Of a stretch of 64,000 nt of DNA, positions 32,399 through 43,700 are shown one piece after another. Below the pieces are notes generated by a model that saw only the letters and a list, made by a program, of their open reading frames with translations, made no database searches and had not been told where the DNA came from. Position 1 is the first letter of the stretch; the number at the start of each line of letters is the position of its first letter. Both the position numbers and the translations under genes were made by a program. The DNA lies in the NCBI GenBank assembly GCA_013115135.1, contig JABANP010000016.1:124001-188000 (forward strand), read 5' to 3'. The DNA comes from Perkinsus olseni (Eukaryota; Perkinsozoa; Perkinsida; Perkinsidae).

Positions 32399-33117
32399 TC
32401 GCCTGCCGTTTTACGTGCTCAAATCTCTTGCCGAGTTGACCTCGTACACTTAGTGTGTGAGTACATAGGCCAACGGCTGTTCCGGCTTAGCTAGGCTCTT
32501 GCCGATGTGCTCAGTTGGGGACTCTCCGTAGCGTTGACATGCAGTGCAATCAGACAGACTTTCAAGAGGCTTTCTTCAGGGGTACATTCAACCAGAGAAG
32601 CTTCCTTTTCTTCTGGCAGGATCCGCTTACACCTTAGGCTTGGTTGCCTTAACTAGCTTGTTTTGAATGTTAGATTGTTGGTATGTCGAGGGCTACGTGC
32701 GAGTTATACTAGTAGCGAATGCTGACATGTATAGATGTGACGTTCTGCTGATATCTACTGCTCTCGTCGGCTTCATAGTCATGTCTGGCCATGCGCGACA
32801 TATCAGTTAATTCGACGAATTACGCGTTATCGCCGGCCTCCCTCACTCATGTGTCACCAACGAGACGCGGAAATCAAGTCCCCATCCTTGGACAATACGC
32901 ATGCAGACGTGGTCAAAAACCCCACAGTTACCTCTGCCATGAACCCAAAAACTCAACCATCTACTGTTCGAGTTAGAGTAAGTCAAATTCACTAGAGTAA
33001 ACGAACTACGCCTTCACAGAGCGAGAGTCGTTAAATGAACATTGAAAGAACAGACCGTAACGTAGACTGTGGACTTTACCACAATCGACGGAAATAGTGA
33101 CGAAAATCTCATCTAAT
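32399..33117. other. Intergenic stretch, nothing supported
   Basis: Only short frames without family features; no RNA gene or repeat recognised. Confidence 0.5.
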
Positions 33118-33741
33118 TTACATAGCTGCGTTAAGTGCAATGATACCGACAGCAGCGGCACTGCAGGCCCCGAGGGTCATAGCTTCCTTCGCGCCGGATA
33201 TCTTCGGCGGTGGCGGAGGAGTCTGAGTAGTCCCACCAGTGGCTCCAGAGTAGTCGCATTCTTGTGCCTGCTCCCAACCACTAGGGATAGCGTCAGCTGG
33301 ATAGAACTCGGCCTGAGCTTGCTTGTAGTCTGAACAATAGCATTTCTTCATTCCACCGTGGCATACACGACCGGACGGAGGCTCCCATACAAGACAGTAA
33401 CCACCGGCTTCAACAGAAGAACAGTAGTCTTCCCAACAGTCCATCAGCTTGACCGGGTCGGGGTAGATGCAAGTTGTATTGCTTCCCGGGTTGAATTGTG
33501 TATCATGACAGAAACCAGTAGGACAGGCCATTACGGTAGTCGTATTAGCAGCAGTCGTGGGGACCACCGAAGTGGCATTTCCAGGACCACCGCTGACATC
33601 AGAAGCAGTGGTCATGTAACCAGTAGTAGGGGACCCAGCTGGGGACTGCGTAGCAAGCGTCGTGGCGGTACCGAAACCTGTGGTATCATTACCAACGACT
33701 CCCAGAATGAGAAGGGCGAAGTGCACAAGGAACGTGTTCAT
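33118..33741 (-). CDS. Cys-rich GPI-type surface protein, array member 1
   Basis: A 207-residue protein starting at 33741 with a signal peptide (MNTFLVHFALLILGVVGN), a Thr/Ser/Ala/Pro mucin-like stretch with N-glycosylation sequons, then a cysteine module: CPTGFCHDTQFNPGSNTTC, YPDPVKLMDCWEDYCSS, GGYCLVWEPPSGRVCHGG, KKCYCSDY, then GW...CDYSGATG, a proline run and a C-terminal hydrophobic segment (GACSAAAVGIIALNAAM) with no basic tail, as in GPI signals. The start is set at the Met before the signal peptide. The same module occurs in the next two genes. The family is unknown to me; a cell-surface role is inferred. Confidence 0.8.
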   Translation of the reverse strand: MNTFLVHFALLILGVVGNDTTGFGTATTLATQSPAGSPTTGYMTTASDVSGGPGNATSVVPTTAANTTTVMACPTGFCHDTQFNPGSNTTCIYPDPVKLMDCWEDYCSSVEAGGYCLVWEPPSGRVCHGGMKKCYCSDYKQAQAEFYPADAIPSGWEQAQECDYSGATGGTTQTPPPPPKISGAKEAMTLGACSAAAVGIIALNAAM

Positions 33742-34432
33742 CGCGGGGCGAGATGCCGAATTGTATAAAAACGATGTCAAGTGGTTGCTCACCAGAGCTA
33801 GCATTGCGTTGTCTCCCGCCACACAAACCCGCTAAGTCCTCAACACCACCACACAACTAAGGTGCTTGCTAGGGCACTCAGCAGTGGACTGCCTGTACTG
33901 GGCTAGGCTGAACGTCCGCTTTTTGACGGTCCTGATTCAACGGCAGTGCTTTGTAGGCATGCGACCACCCACAATCAGGTAATATTCATACACTGACCCG
34001 AAGAACTACGGGATTTTTCCCGCGCGATTTCGTCCTACGCTCCATCCTGTTAAACGCCTACCCTTCCTCGGCCGACCACTTGACAACACGACAGAACTTT
34101 ATACCAAGCTGAGACCAAGGAAACATCCACAATCAGGTCGGAAGCGTGAAAGCACTTCCGTATGAGGTAAAGCAACAGACGCGAATCCGTCAATCACAGC
34201 TCGAAGGCTTAATTTTACGACACTACAATGTCGGTTACCGTAGGCGAAATACGGTCATTCCCAACTATCATATAAAGGTTAGGACACTTGTCCTAAATTG
34301 AGTTGGTACATATAGATGACGTGCATCAGTATCGGCCGACCAGGCCAGGGGTACATAGAATGACCTCAGGTAGAGATTAGTTCAATCACCATCACGTGAG
34401 CCACATCAGACGAGTCCTTCGCTTACAAACGC
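33742..34432. other. Spacer within surface-protein array
   Basis: About 690 bp between array members 1 and 2 with no open frame of note. It should hold the member 1 promoter and the member 2 3' UTR (genes on the minus strand). No specific sites identified. Confidence 0.4.
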
Positions 34433-35125
34433 TCAGAGGACCTCGGCAAGAAGAAGAGCTCCAGCAGCCACAGCAGCACCAGTAACAACGAGACCAGACG
34501 CCCCACTTACGGCGGGAGGAGTGGGCTGCGTGTTGTCGCCAGGCCGCTGATCAGGGTAGTCGTCAGGAGACCCGTTGTAGTTACACTCAGTGGCCACCTC
34601 CCAACCAACAGGAACGGACGATGGTGACACATACCGGCCTTGTACAGCCTCATAATCGGAGCAGTAGCACGGTTTGTTAGTTCCGTGGCACATGCGACCG
34701 GATGGTGGTTCCCACACGAGACAATACGACCCCACTTTGATCTTGTCGCAGTACTTCTCCCAACAGTCCATCAACACGATGGGGTCTGGGTATATACAGG
34801 TCGTAGTGCTCGGAGGGTTGAATTGCGTGTCACGGCAATAGGTCTTGGGACAGACGAACACAGATGGCGTTGTGCTCGGTGTCGTCGCAGTCGCCGTTGT
34901 AGAGGTAGCGGTTGTTACGGTATTGACCGAAGTTGTAGACGTGATTGTGACATTCCCTGACGAGGAAGGCGTCGTTGAAGGAGGGGATAACGTGGTAGAT
35001 GCCGAACCAGGAAACTGACTCGTCACCAGAGCCGAGCCAGTGATGGTGCTCGACGACGATGAGCTACCCGCAGCACCAAAAGCCGCGCACCAAGTATAGA
35101 TCAGTAAGACTCCAACGCTCTTCAT
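34433..35125 (-). CDS. Cys-rich GPI-type surface protein, array member 2
   Basis: A 230-residue protein: signal peptide MKSVGVLLIYTWCAAFGAAG, a long Ser/Thr-rich stretch (about residues 20-90), then the array's cysteine module with all landmarks (CPKTYCRDTQFN, CIYPDPIVLMDCWEKYC, YCLVWEPPSGRMCHG, KPCYCSDY, GWEVATECNYNG), a Pro-rich linker and a GPI-like end (GLVVTGAAVAAGALLLAEVL). The module is conserved with members 1 and 3 while the Ser/Thr region varies freely, which fits a stalk carrying a folded head. Confidence 0.82.
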   Translation of the reverse strand: MKSVGVLLIYTWCAAFGAAGSSSSSSTITGSALVTSQFPGSASTTLSPPSTTPSSSGNVTITSTTSVNTVTTATSTTATATTPSTTPSVFVCPKTYCRDTQFNPPSTTTCIYPDPIVLMDCWEKYCDKIKVGSYCLVWEPPSGRMCHGTNKPCYCSDYEAVQGRYVSPSSVPVGWEVATECNYNGSPDDYPDQRPGDNTQPTPPAVSGASGLVVTGAAVAAGALLLAEVL

Positions 35126-35895
35126 GAGACAGGCACAGACACACAGGAGTGGGTGAATAGGTGAGCTCTGAGCTCCTGCGTATCGGTGTAGACGACAGCC
35201 ACGCCCTCAGGGTAGGGGACATAGCGTTGCACAATGAGAGCCCACAGCACTCCTGCTTGTGACATGTGGAGCCGTCCGGCTATCATCAACACCAATATTT
35301 TCAACAGTGCTATGCAAGCAAGGATAAACACTGCGAATGATGCACTGCATGTCACTCTAGTATGCGAGCATGACCATTCGCGATCGAGATGATAACCACC
35401 AATGATTTTTATGCCCGACGCTAAGGGCGCTCTCAGAACCCTTTGAACCTCTCAACGACCCACACACCCTATACCACTGGCTTGAACCCGAAGACCGAAG
35501 ACTTCGTTACCGAATTCCCCCAGCAACAACTTCAGAATTTACGAAACTATCTCAACACCGAGCTGACTGCTGTCATCAACCTAGCTCAGACACAGGAAGA
35601 GTGTGTTTCCACAGCTAAGAATTAGCAATAGTTCAGTAGTAACCTAACGGATGTACAAATATCAATACTTTTTGTATCACACAAAAAAACATGTGCAGCA
35701 ACTCCTTCTCGTGGTGGACTGCAAGAGCAACACAATTTCAATCACCATCGTTCACACTGACCAACCGTAGCTGGACTTGGGCGAACTAAACAACTCGAAG
35801 GATATTGGATACCCTGTTAAGCGTTCCTTCAACAAGATGCTTGTGAGCTCGTCGAAGAGGCGATGATGATGAGGAAGATGATAGTGCTCATAACT
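35126..35895. other. Spacer within surface-protein array
   Basis: No supported gene. Frames on either strand (for example 35443-35625) have no recognisable content. Confidence 0.4.
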
Positions 35896-36721
35896 TTACA
35901 CATTCACAGAGGAGGGACGAAGTAGTGTTGAGTCACTGGTGTATTTAGCAACTAGAATCACAGAGACACATACTGCTGTCATCACTTGATAGTAGAAGTA
36001 GAGGAGGAAGAAAAGGAACCAATACTTCAGAAAAACGTTACCGACAACGAGAGCACCGACCGCAGCACCACCGGCAACCGAAATGGCAGCTCTAACGCCA
36101 TTTGAGGCAGGAGCAACCGGGGGCGGGGCGGGAGGCGCAGTAGTGCCAGTAGCTCCTTGATACACACACTGCTTTGGCGGCGGACCAGCCATCAGGCATC
36201 TGATCGGGGTAGTAATGTTTCATCGTCTGCCTCTGATAATCCGAGCAGTAGCACTTCTTCAGACCACCGTGGCATACACGACCGCTATCGGGCTCCCAGA
36301 CGAGGCAATATCCACCGGGTTCAGCTTGAGAACAGTAGTCCTCCCAACAGTCCATCAACTTCACAGGGTCGGGCGTGATACACGTATTGTTACCAGGATT
36401 GAACTGGTAATCCAGACACCAACCAGTCGGGCATGCAGGAACTTCGCCAGCAGGAATGGGCGTGGTACCAGTTTGAGTACCATTGTTGCTGCTACCAGTA
36501 GTGCTATTAGAAGGCAAGGACGTAGGACCAGTAGGAGAACTCTGAGACGGGTTAGTAGTCACATCAGGACTAGAGGACGACGTACTGCCGTTGGCGCTAG
36601 AGGTCGTAGTAGACGAGAGGTCAGATGCGGCCGTTACAACGGTACCGTTGTTGTCGGCCTGAACCCCAGAAAGGGCAACCAGATACGCTGCACTAACAGC
36701 AAGGACTTTGAAGAACTGCAT
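35896..36721 (-). CDS. Cys-rich GPI-type surface protein, array member 3, frame-broken
   Basis: Starts at 36721 with a signal peptide (MQFFKVLAVSAAYLVALSGV), an Asn/Ser/Thr-rich stalk, then CPTGWCLDYQFNPGNNTC, PDPVKLMDCWEDYCSQ, GGYCLVWEPDSGRVCHGG and KKCYCSDYQ. After PDGWSAAK the frame must skip one surplus base (36171-36176 region) to continue QCVYQGATG, as the paralogs do. The GPI-like end GGAAVGALVVGNVF would stop at once, like its paralogs, if the A5 run at 36031-36035 (plus strand) were one base shorter; as written the frame runs on to 35896 through a second hydrophobic stretch. Either the gene is decayed or the sequence has two insertions. Confidence 0.7.
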
Positions 36722-36999
36722 TAGTAGTAGAAAAAGAGAGGAGAAACAGTAACTTCACCAACAACGAGCATAATCCTGTCCCCAGCACACAAGCCCCCCG
36801 ATCCTTCTGAACCTTAGCTAAGGCCACTGCTAGCACGCAAGAGCGACGACCATTCACAGAAGGCCGCATCACAAACCTTGTGCCTCTCCAGATGAACACA
36901 AACCTTCCTGTGTGCTGATGATGATGATGACGTGTAATGTTGGTAGAGAAACGTTCGGACAGTTGAGGGACGCCCTTGTGGGAGTAGAAGTGGATCAGC

Positions 37000-39900
37000 T
37001 CACACCCACAGCTGAACACGGCCGTCTCCCATCGTGAGGAGCACCCAAGGTTGATGAGGGTGCCACGAGCAAGACAAGATACGACCACCGTCCTTAGGAC
37101 GCAGCTTCTTAACCGGAACTACCAGTGGATTCGACATAGCGTCATTGTACCTTGAGGGCCAACAGTGACACAATAAGTGGGACACTGAGCGCAATTCCAC
37201 ACAACTCTGATCGGATGGATTGAGGACTGCCGACGTCAGTGAACCTACACCTTCGGTATGGAAGATATGAGCGCTGCCGTCATCTGAGCAGGTGGCCATG
37301 AGAGGCAGCCTTCCCGAAGCCAACGGATGGAACTCCACGTCACGGACCACTCGCTTGTGATACCTAAAAGGCAAGTCTTCTCTCAAGGGACATGACTCTG
37401 AGCCTTAGTGTGTAGGCAGCGTACCTCCAGGTCTTCCAGGGTTTATTTCCGAGCTCATTATCAAACCAGCAGAGCCTTCGATCCTGACTGACGATGGTCA
37501 AGTGGTCGCCGCTTCCAGGGAAGACAGAGATGGCCATGATGTGCTGGGCACCCGAGACGTAGGTACGGACCAGCGACTGTGCCTTCAGATCATACAACCG
37601 GACCTGACCATCAACGTTATGATGCGATCGACCGACTCAGACTCTCCTAGGAATGAACGCATGCACATCGTCAGCGAACCTCTAGCACGCATGCACAAGC
37701 TCTCGAGTTGGCGCACATCAGCAGGTGCTGGCTCACATTCTTCTGAGTGCAGATATAGAACTGCGGTTTCCGTGGGTGGAAGGCCGAGGCCTGAATCTTG
37801 CCTCCCTTGGACTTGCTGAAGGGTCGAATCGTCTTCTGTGACTTGAGGTTGTGTATCACGCATTGAGACCGGACTTGCACAGCATTGGGCGCCACATGGG
37901 AGAGGTACCAACCTACCATAGAAGGACATCGATGAGGCGTGCCCACAGAAAGCAAAAGCTTCACCCACCTCTAGGATGCCACGTTAACTTAGTAATATCA
38001 GCACGCTCATCAGCCTTGATAAGAAGGCCCTCGAAGCCCGGAGCATCGGTGATAGCCGTCCATTCTCTGAAATAGAATAACCCGTGGTCCGTACCAGAAG
38101 GCAGTGGAAAAGCCCAGCAGGCGAGAAACCGACCAGTGAGCTTCAAAAACGAGAAGCCTGCTGACAGCTGATGACCCGACTCACCCTTCCTCAGCTGGCT
38201 CCAAGAGATCGGCACTGGAGCTGGCCCGATGGGCACCGGCGGGCGCCTCATCCTCCTCGTCATCACTGTCCTCATCGTTGGACTCCTCCTCCTCAGCTGC
38301 AGGGGCTGCCTTCACGCACTGCGGCCTGATTGATTAGTCGTCGACCACAGTACTGCTGTCCAGGTCTCCACTCACCGTAGAAGCTCTACCGTTCCATTGT
38401 CAGTTCCAACGGCCAGTATATCAGCATACTTTGGGTGCCAAGCCACACACAGTGGTGACACATCCACCTCCACTTCAACCACTGAGCACAACAACAGTCC
38501 TCACACTCGACTCAGGACACACACCGCTGCCATCGTCGCTCACAATCAGCTATGCAAGGCCCAGCGCAGCCCTAAGGCCCATACCCGACGCCCTCCTGTA
38601 CTACACTCTCCTCTTCATTCTTCTGCTTTACAGCAGCCTTAGTCGGGGCCCTGTGTACCAGGCAGCATCCACTCAGTGTGTCCCAAATCCTCAGGCCATC
38701 CGCAGCACATGTAGCGAGAACCTCCCCACTGAAGAGGAGAAGGCGACTCAACATCGCCATCTATCCAAAGGACGGCCTACGTAGCGTTGAAGCTGCTGTC
38801 AGTGACCTTCTCGTGATGGCCCTTGAAGTCGACGCCCACAGTGGTAGGGAAGGGTCGAAGATCCGAGGGCGAGGGCAATTGCGGCAGCAACGACAACGGG
38901 TCTGATGCGATCAATCCACCAAGCAAGAGCAAGCACCGTCTCAGTATTACCAACGTTCATCTTCTTCTTAACAACCCTCGGGCAAAGGTAAAGATCGAGA
39001 CACCGCTCGAAGCGCTCCTTGAGGAAGTCCCGGTAGAAGGGAACGTGTCGTAGGCAGGCGAACTTGTGAGGCATGTAGTTCTGCTTTCCTAATGCTGTCA
39101 TCTCCCGCCTCCCACTCAGCCTTCTCCGCCTACCATTACAACCACCGGTCGGGGCATTACCAATACTGAGGCGGCTCACGTCGTCAAAGAGATACTCCTC
39201 AGGAGGGTTATAGCTCTCACTGTGAGTTGGCAGTGCTTGCTTGGGAGCCGGTATAGGTGCCGGACCTGCAGATGTCTCCGATAACGGAGAGGAAGAAGCG
39301 CAGGCATCCCTACCCTTCAGCTTCCTTCCTTCCCCTTCTTCATCCTCATCACCCCAGACGTCAAATGCTTCCTCCTGAAGATGCGCCACGAAATACGAGT
39401 CACCCATGGAGTGGTATGGACCACCTCCTCCTTCTTAGGCTTCTCTTCCTTCGGCTTGATGATGCCCGCCCTTATGAGTTTGATCAACCTCTTCACCTTA
39501 CGAGCCTCATCCTGGTCCGGCATGAAGGACTTCTTAGAAGGATACCGAGTCCTCAGAGGATGAATCTTATCTTCGAGACGGTCTTCATACTCAACCTGTA
39601 GCTACCGAAGTCACACATCAGCACAGCCGCCCGTACTCACCTGGAACTCCTCATCCTCGTCACCGTCACCACGGCCAGTGGGGAACAGGCCCTTCCGTAT
39701 GCGCCTAAGACGCAGGCCGAGTTCACTGGTACGCCTGCTGATGGAAGTGGTCTTACTGTATTATCCTGAGGTCACTGTCAGTGAGTTTGATCTCTCTATC
39801 GTTCTTGACATCAGTGATGGTACGCCAAGCGTCGGGGTCTTCGGCCTGACCGAACCCATCCGAATTTTCAAAGATCTCCCCAAACCCAACCCGCCTTTAC

Positions 39901-40490
39901 ACGACGTCGCGCTGGACGAGTGAAGCAGTTGCCCCATCCCCTACTACCGCCCTCAAAAGCGTATCAATCTCAGGAAGTCTTCACAGTGCGTGCGATCTTC
40001 TTCCCGGAAATATCATAACCAATATGGTCGTGGTTGTCTAGATACCATTTCAGCGGCACTTTACCAATGCGATTCCGAGTGTACCTAGACGGACCGTGCA
40101 CCCTGAGAGAGCACCCCAGCCCCTTACTCATCATCAGAATCGTCCGAGTCGTAATCCTCGTCATCGTCAGTCTCCGAGGACTCCTCTTCCCTGAAGAATA
40201 GACACTCCGATCGGTTCTTCCTCGGTTGAAGCCAGCGAGGATACGACAACGGACGTGGTAAAGATCATGACCGCCGCCGCCCCATTCCCTTGTCCTCATT
40301 ATTATTACCCTTCATCGCCACTAGCAGCATGAGTGCTGGCATTCTCAACCTCATCCTCGCCGATCTCGAAGCCAGAGACCTCCTTGGAGTCCTCCAATTC
40401 CTGCAAGGCCGCGTCCTCTTCACGGATGGGCTTTGAGGGGGCGGAGAGAGCCTCCGACGACACTTGGCGGGTCTTCTTCGCGGAAGGCAT
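37000..40490 (-). CDS. BOP1: BOP1/ERB1, WD40 ribosome-biogenesis protein
   Basis: BOP1/Erb1 is the scaffold of the PeBoW complex (with PES1 and WDR12) for 60S maturation in the nucleolus. Start at 40490 (MPSAKKTRQVSSEALSAPSK), an acidic N-terminus, then the BOP1-NT block IGKVPLKWYLDNHDHIGYDI, EARKVKRLIKLIRAGII, ESYNPPEEYLF, PHKFACLRHVPFYRDF and RFERCLDLYLCPR. WD40 repeats follow: LATCAADGLRIWDTLSG, FHPRKPQFYICTQ, LTIVSQDRRLCWFDNELGNK, RYHKRVVRDVEFHPLASG, ATCSDDGSAHIFH and the terminal SWHPHQPWVLLTMGDGRVQL, stop at 37000. Many introns; not every join was resolved. Order and motifs match the family from end to end. Confidence 0.92.
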
Positions 40491-40701
40491 AGTGCTGACC
40501 ACACTGAGAGATGAAGATCTTCACTGGTAAGTGCGGGAGACCTGGCACCAACGATAACGATTATGTCAGTTTGAGTGAAAAATTCCGGTAATGGATTTTT
40601 TCGCATAAACGGCGAAGCTCCTTCGCAATATCCGAATTGCCCAACAATACGGCTGCCCTCGCCTTGAGATCTGTTTTTCTATTTCTGGCCCCTTCCCCTC
40701 A

Positions 40702-43700
40702 ATGGACGATGTTGAGGAGCGCTCGGACGCGGAAGTATCTTTTGTTGACTTAGCCACCGGAAGTCGGAAGATCTTCGCCAAAGTCGCCGAGGAAACAAGG
40801 TTAGAATTCCCGCCCAATAAAGTCAGAAACTCCAAGTAAACCCAGGCCGGGTCTAAGTTACTTAGATACTTAAACTAAGTATCTCTTAACCTCGTCTAGT
40901 GCCGCCTCGGGAGGATACGCGGATCTCAGGTACCGGTGGTGGAATTTCCTTCCCACGGCTTTGTACCTGCAATTTCGACAAGCCATCAACTTCTACTTTT
41001 TGGTTATCATTGTGCTGCGTAGCATACCAAGCCTGAGCTCTCTGAGGCCCGTATCCGACGCTATGGCACTGTTCTTCGTAAGTGGCCATGTTCAACCTAA
41101 GATATCTAAAGATACGGCCGGCATCCCAGGTGGTTTCGGTATCGATATTGCGAGAAGGGTTGGAAGACTTCCATGCGCATAAAGAGGACGACAGGATAAA
41201 CAGCGCATCCTGCTTCGCTAGGCGAAGGGATCCGGAGGGTAGTAGATCGGGCCTAAATGGCCTCCCTGGGGTCGCTCAATAAACCGATTCCGGAATTCAG
41301 AATCGATTATGAAAGGTGTAAAAATTTCATGATTTTTTTATGGTTTTCACATGTAAAAATCAATGCCAGACTCGATTCTGAGTTTCAGAATTCCTTTATT
41401 GAACGCGGGGCTCTGTCGTTTTCGTGCAGTCCAGCGTATCTTAGGTCGACCCGGGGAAGATACGTGGCAAGTGATCAAATGGATGGATGTGCAAGTATTA
41501 TAGTTACCGTTGCCCAGCATTCGAGAGTCTCCCAGGTCGGAGATGTCCTCCTCGTCTATTGCGACGAAGCGATTCCTGCGGACATGGTCGTGCTTGGTAG
41601 TAGTAGAGGGGGAGAGATCCATGTAAGTTGGACTCAAAATTGAACGAAAAAATTAATTCTCGGCCGACAGATTCAAACGGCATCCCTGGACGGCGAGACT
41701 ACTCTGAAATCCAAGTTCTCGCCAGCACTGTCTGCGGACTCCCACGGAAGTGTTCGGAGGTACTTCAACCTTGGGGTGCAATCTAGCAGCGAATTACCGC
41801 CTCAGTCGTACAACTACTACGATAGCAGAGCCCCCCTCACCTTCATTAACGGAGCTTGACGAAGGCGCCTTTGTTACTTGTGGTATGCCTATTGGCAGCC
41901 TGGATGTCTTCCACGGCGTCCTTGAAGATGCAGGAGGATGGCGTCCCGGTAGTAGATGAGGGTCGCTTGCTTTGGAGTGTCAATGGTCACGGTGGTTACA
42001 AACTTCCATCGTTGTGTTCGACCTGGTTTATTCGAGAGTATCCAAAGGTCGACGTGGTAAGATGCAGAATTTTAGATACCTCTATCCGCTGACAACTTTG
42101 TCCCCCGAGATGCAATACTGAAGAACGCTGAGTGGTTCTACGGCATGGCAGTGTACGCTCTTACCGCTCTCTTCCTCTACAGGGAATACCCAACTGCCAT
42201 CAGATACACTGGGCCGGACACGAAAGTTATGGTGGGGCAGAACACCCCGGTAGCCAAGGTTAGTAAGGTCCAAAGGAAGCTCGTCCAGATGGTAAGTGCA
42301 GCTCCTTTTCTGCATGCATTCGGGATGGTACGGTATTCAGGTACTAATGGTTCTCACTATTCAAATCCTTATGTGCCTGAGCATGGGGATCGGCAACGCA
42401 ACCTCCTCCCTGGGCCGATCCTCACCGACTGCCCCTTGGTATATCGCGGGCTATTCCCTCAGTGTCAACGGTAGTGTTACGGGGAAGCTACTTCGGGTTT
42501 GCCTGTTAGCAGTCATCCACACAGCCGCTAGGCCAACACCGAACAGAGGCACACTTATCCCTACTGGTCTGCTCCCTTCAGGCAGTGGACTTTATGATAA
42601 CAGTAGTATCCTACATCCCTATACTGCAGTCCTTGGTACCACTCTCATTGATGGTCACTCTGGAGATGGTCAGACTCATACAGAGTTACTTTATCGAGTA
42701 GTGAGGGCATTAGAGGGAGGAAATCCGGGCTGGGGATCATCTATTGAGAAGAAATTGGATTATTTATTCTCTTCCGATGCCTTAGGTATGATACGAGAAT
42801 GCGGTACATGGGCCAGAGTGCAGTCTGCCGTACTACCACTATCAATGAGGACCTTGGCCAGGTCGGCTATATCTTTTCGGACAAGACCGGAACGCTGACC
42901 GCCAACGAGCTCCGGTTGCGAGCGATTACAGTGGGCCACGTCCACTATGGGGGGCCGGTGGGGTCGCCTGGTGGAGTGATGAGGGAAGGCGATCGCAGCC
43001 ATAGTGAAGAGTTCGACGGCCTTGGTGATGGCGAGGAGGAGTACGAAGGTGAGTATGGGCATCGGTCGAGGTTGTTGTTGTACATACGCCTGTCGCTGCT
43101 ACGCATGGGTTGGGTTGGTGACAGCTGAGCTGGTTTCCCTCAGGCGACCCTAGCCCGGCAGTGTTCGACCGATCTCGGTTTATGAAGCATCTTCGAGGAG
43201 CCACAGACGACAGCATCGGTCATCTAGACGTGGAGGCAGGGGCTGGTGTGAAGATAGAGTCCCAAAGGGATATCCTCCACCACTTCGCTAGTCTCATGGC
43301 CACCTGCCATTCTGTCACACCCTGAGTAAGCATTCCGGTATCTTCTATCGTCATCAACTGCGCTTGACCGTTTATCCGGTAGCATCGTGTGAGGCATGTC
43401 AGCAGCCTGGAGGCCCTCTGGCTGAGGATCTGCTGGCGTCCAATCGGCGTCGCCAACGTAGTTACGTTAATTACACGCGGCTATGTGCTAGTACACTTGT
43501 TCGCGTCAGAGCTCGTGTCTTCATCAGTTTCGGTACCGCGGCAGCTGCAAGAAGCGCCCAGGATGAGTATGACCACGAGGCGAGGGTCACAGCGAGAGCC
43601 CGTCGTAGCCCAGTTGTCCGATGGCTGGAGGCCCAAGTACGCTGGAGAAAGTCCTGATGAGTGCTGTCTGGTCGAAGCTGCTGCTGTTTGCCTTGGGTGA

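Noticed and set aside
40566..40835. Minus-strand 89-codon frame before the flippase
   Set aside because: It is antisense to flippase exon 1 (40702-40835), whose sequence PPNKVRNS joins in phase to YRWWNFLP and matches the family.
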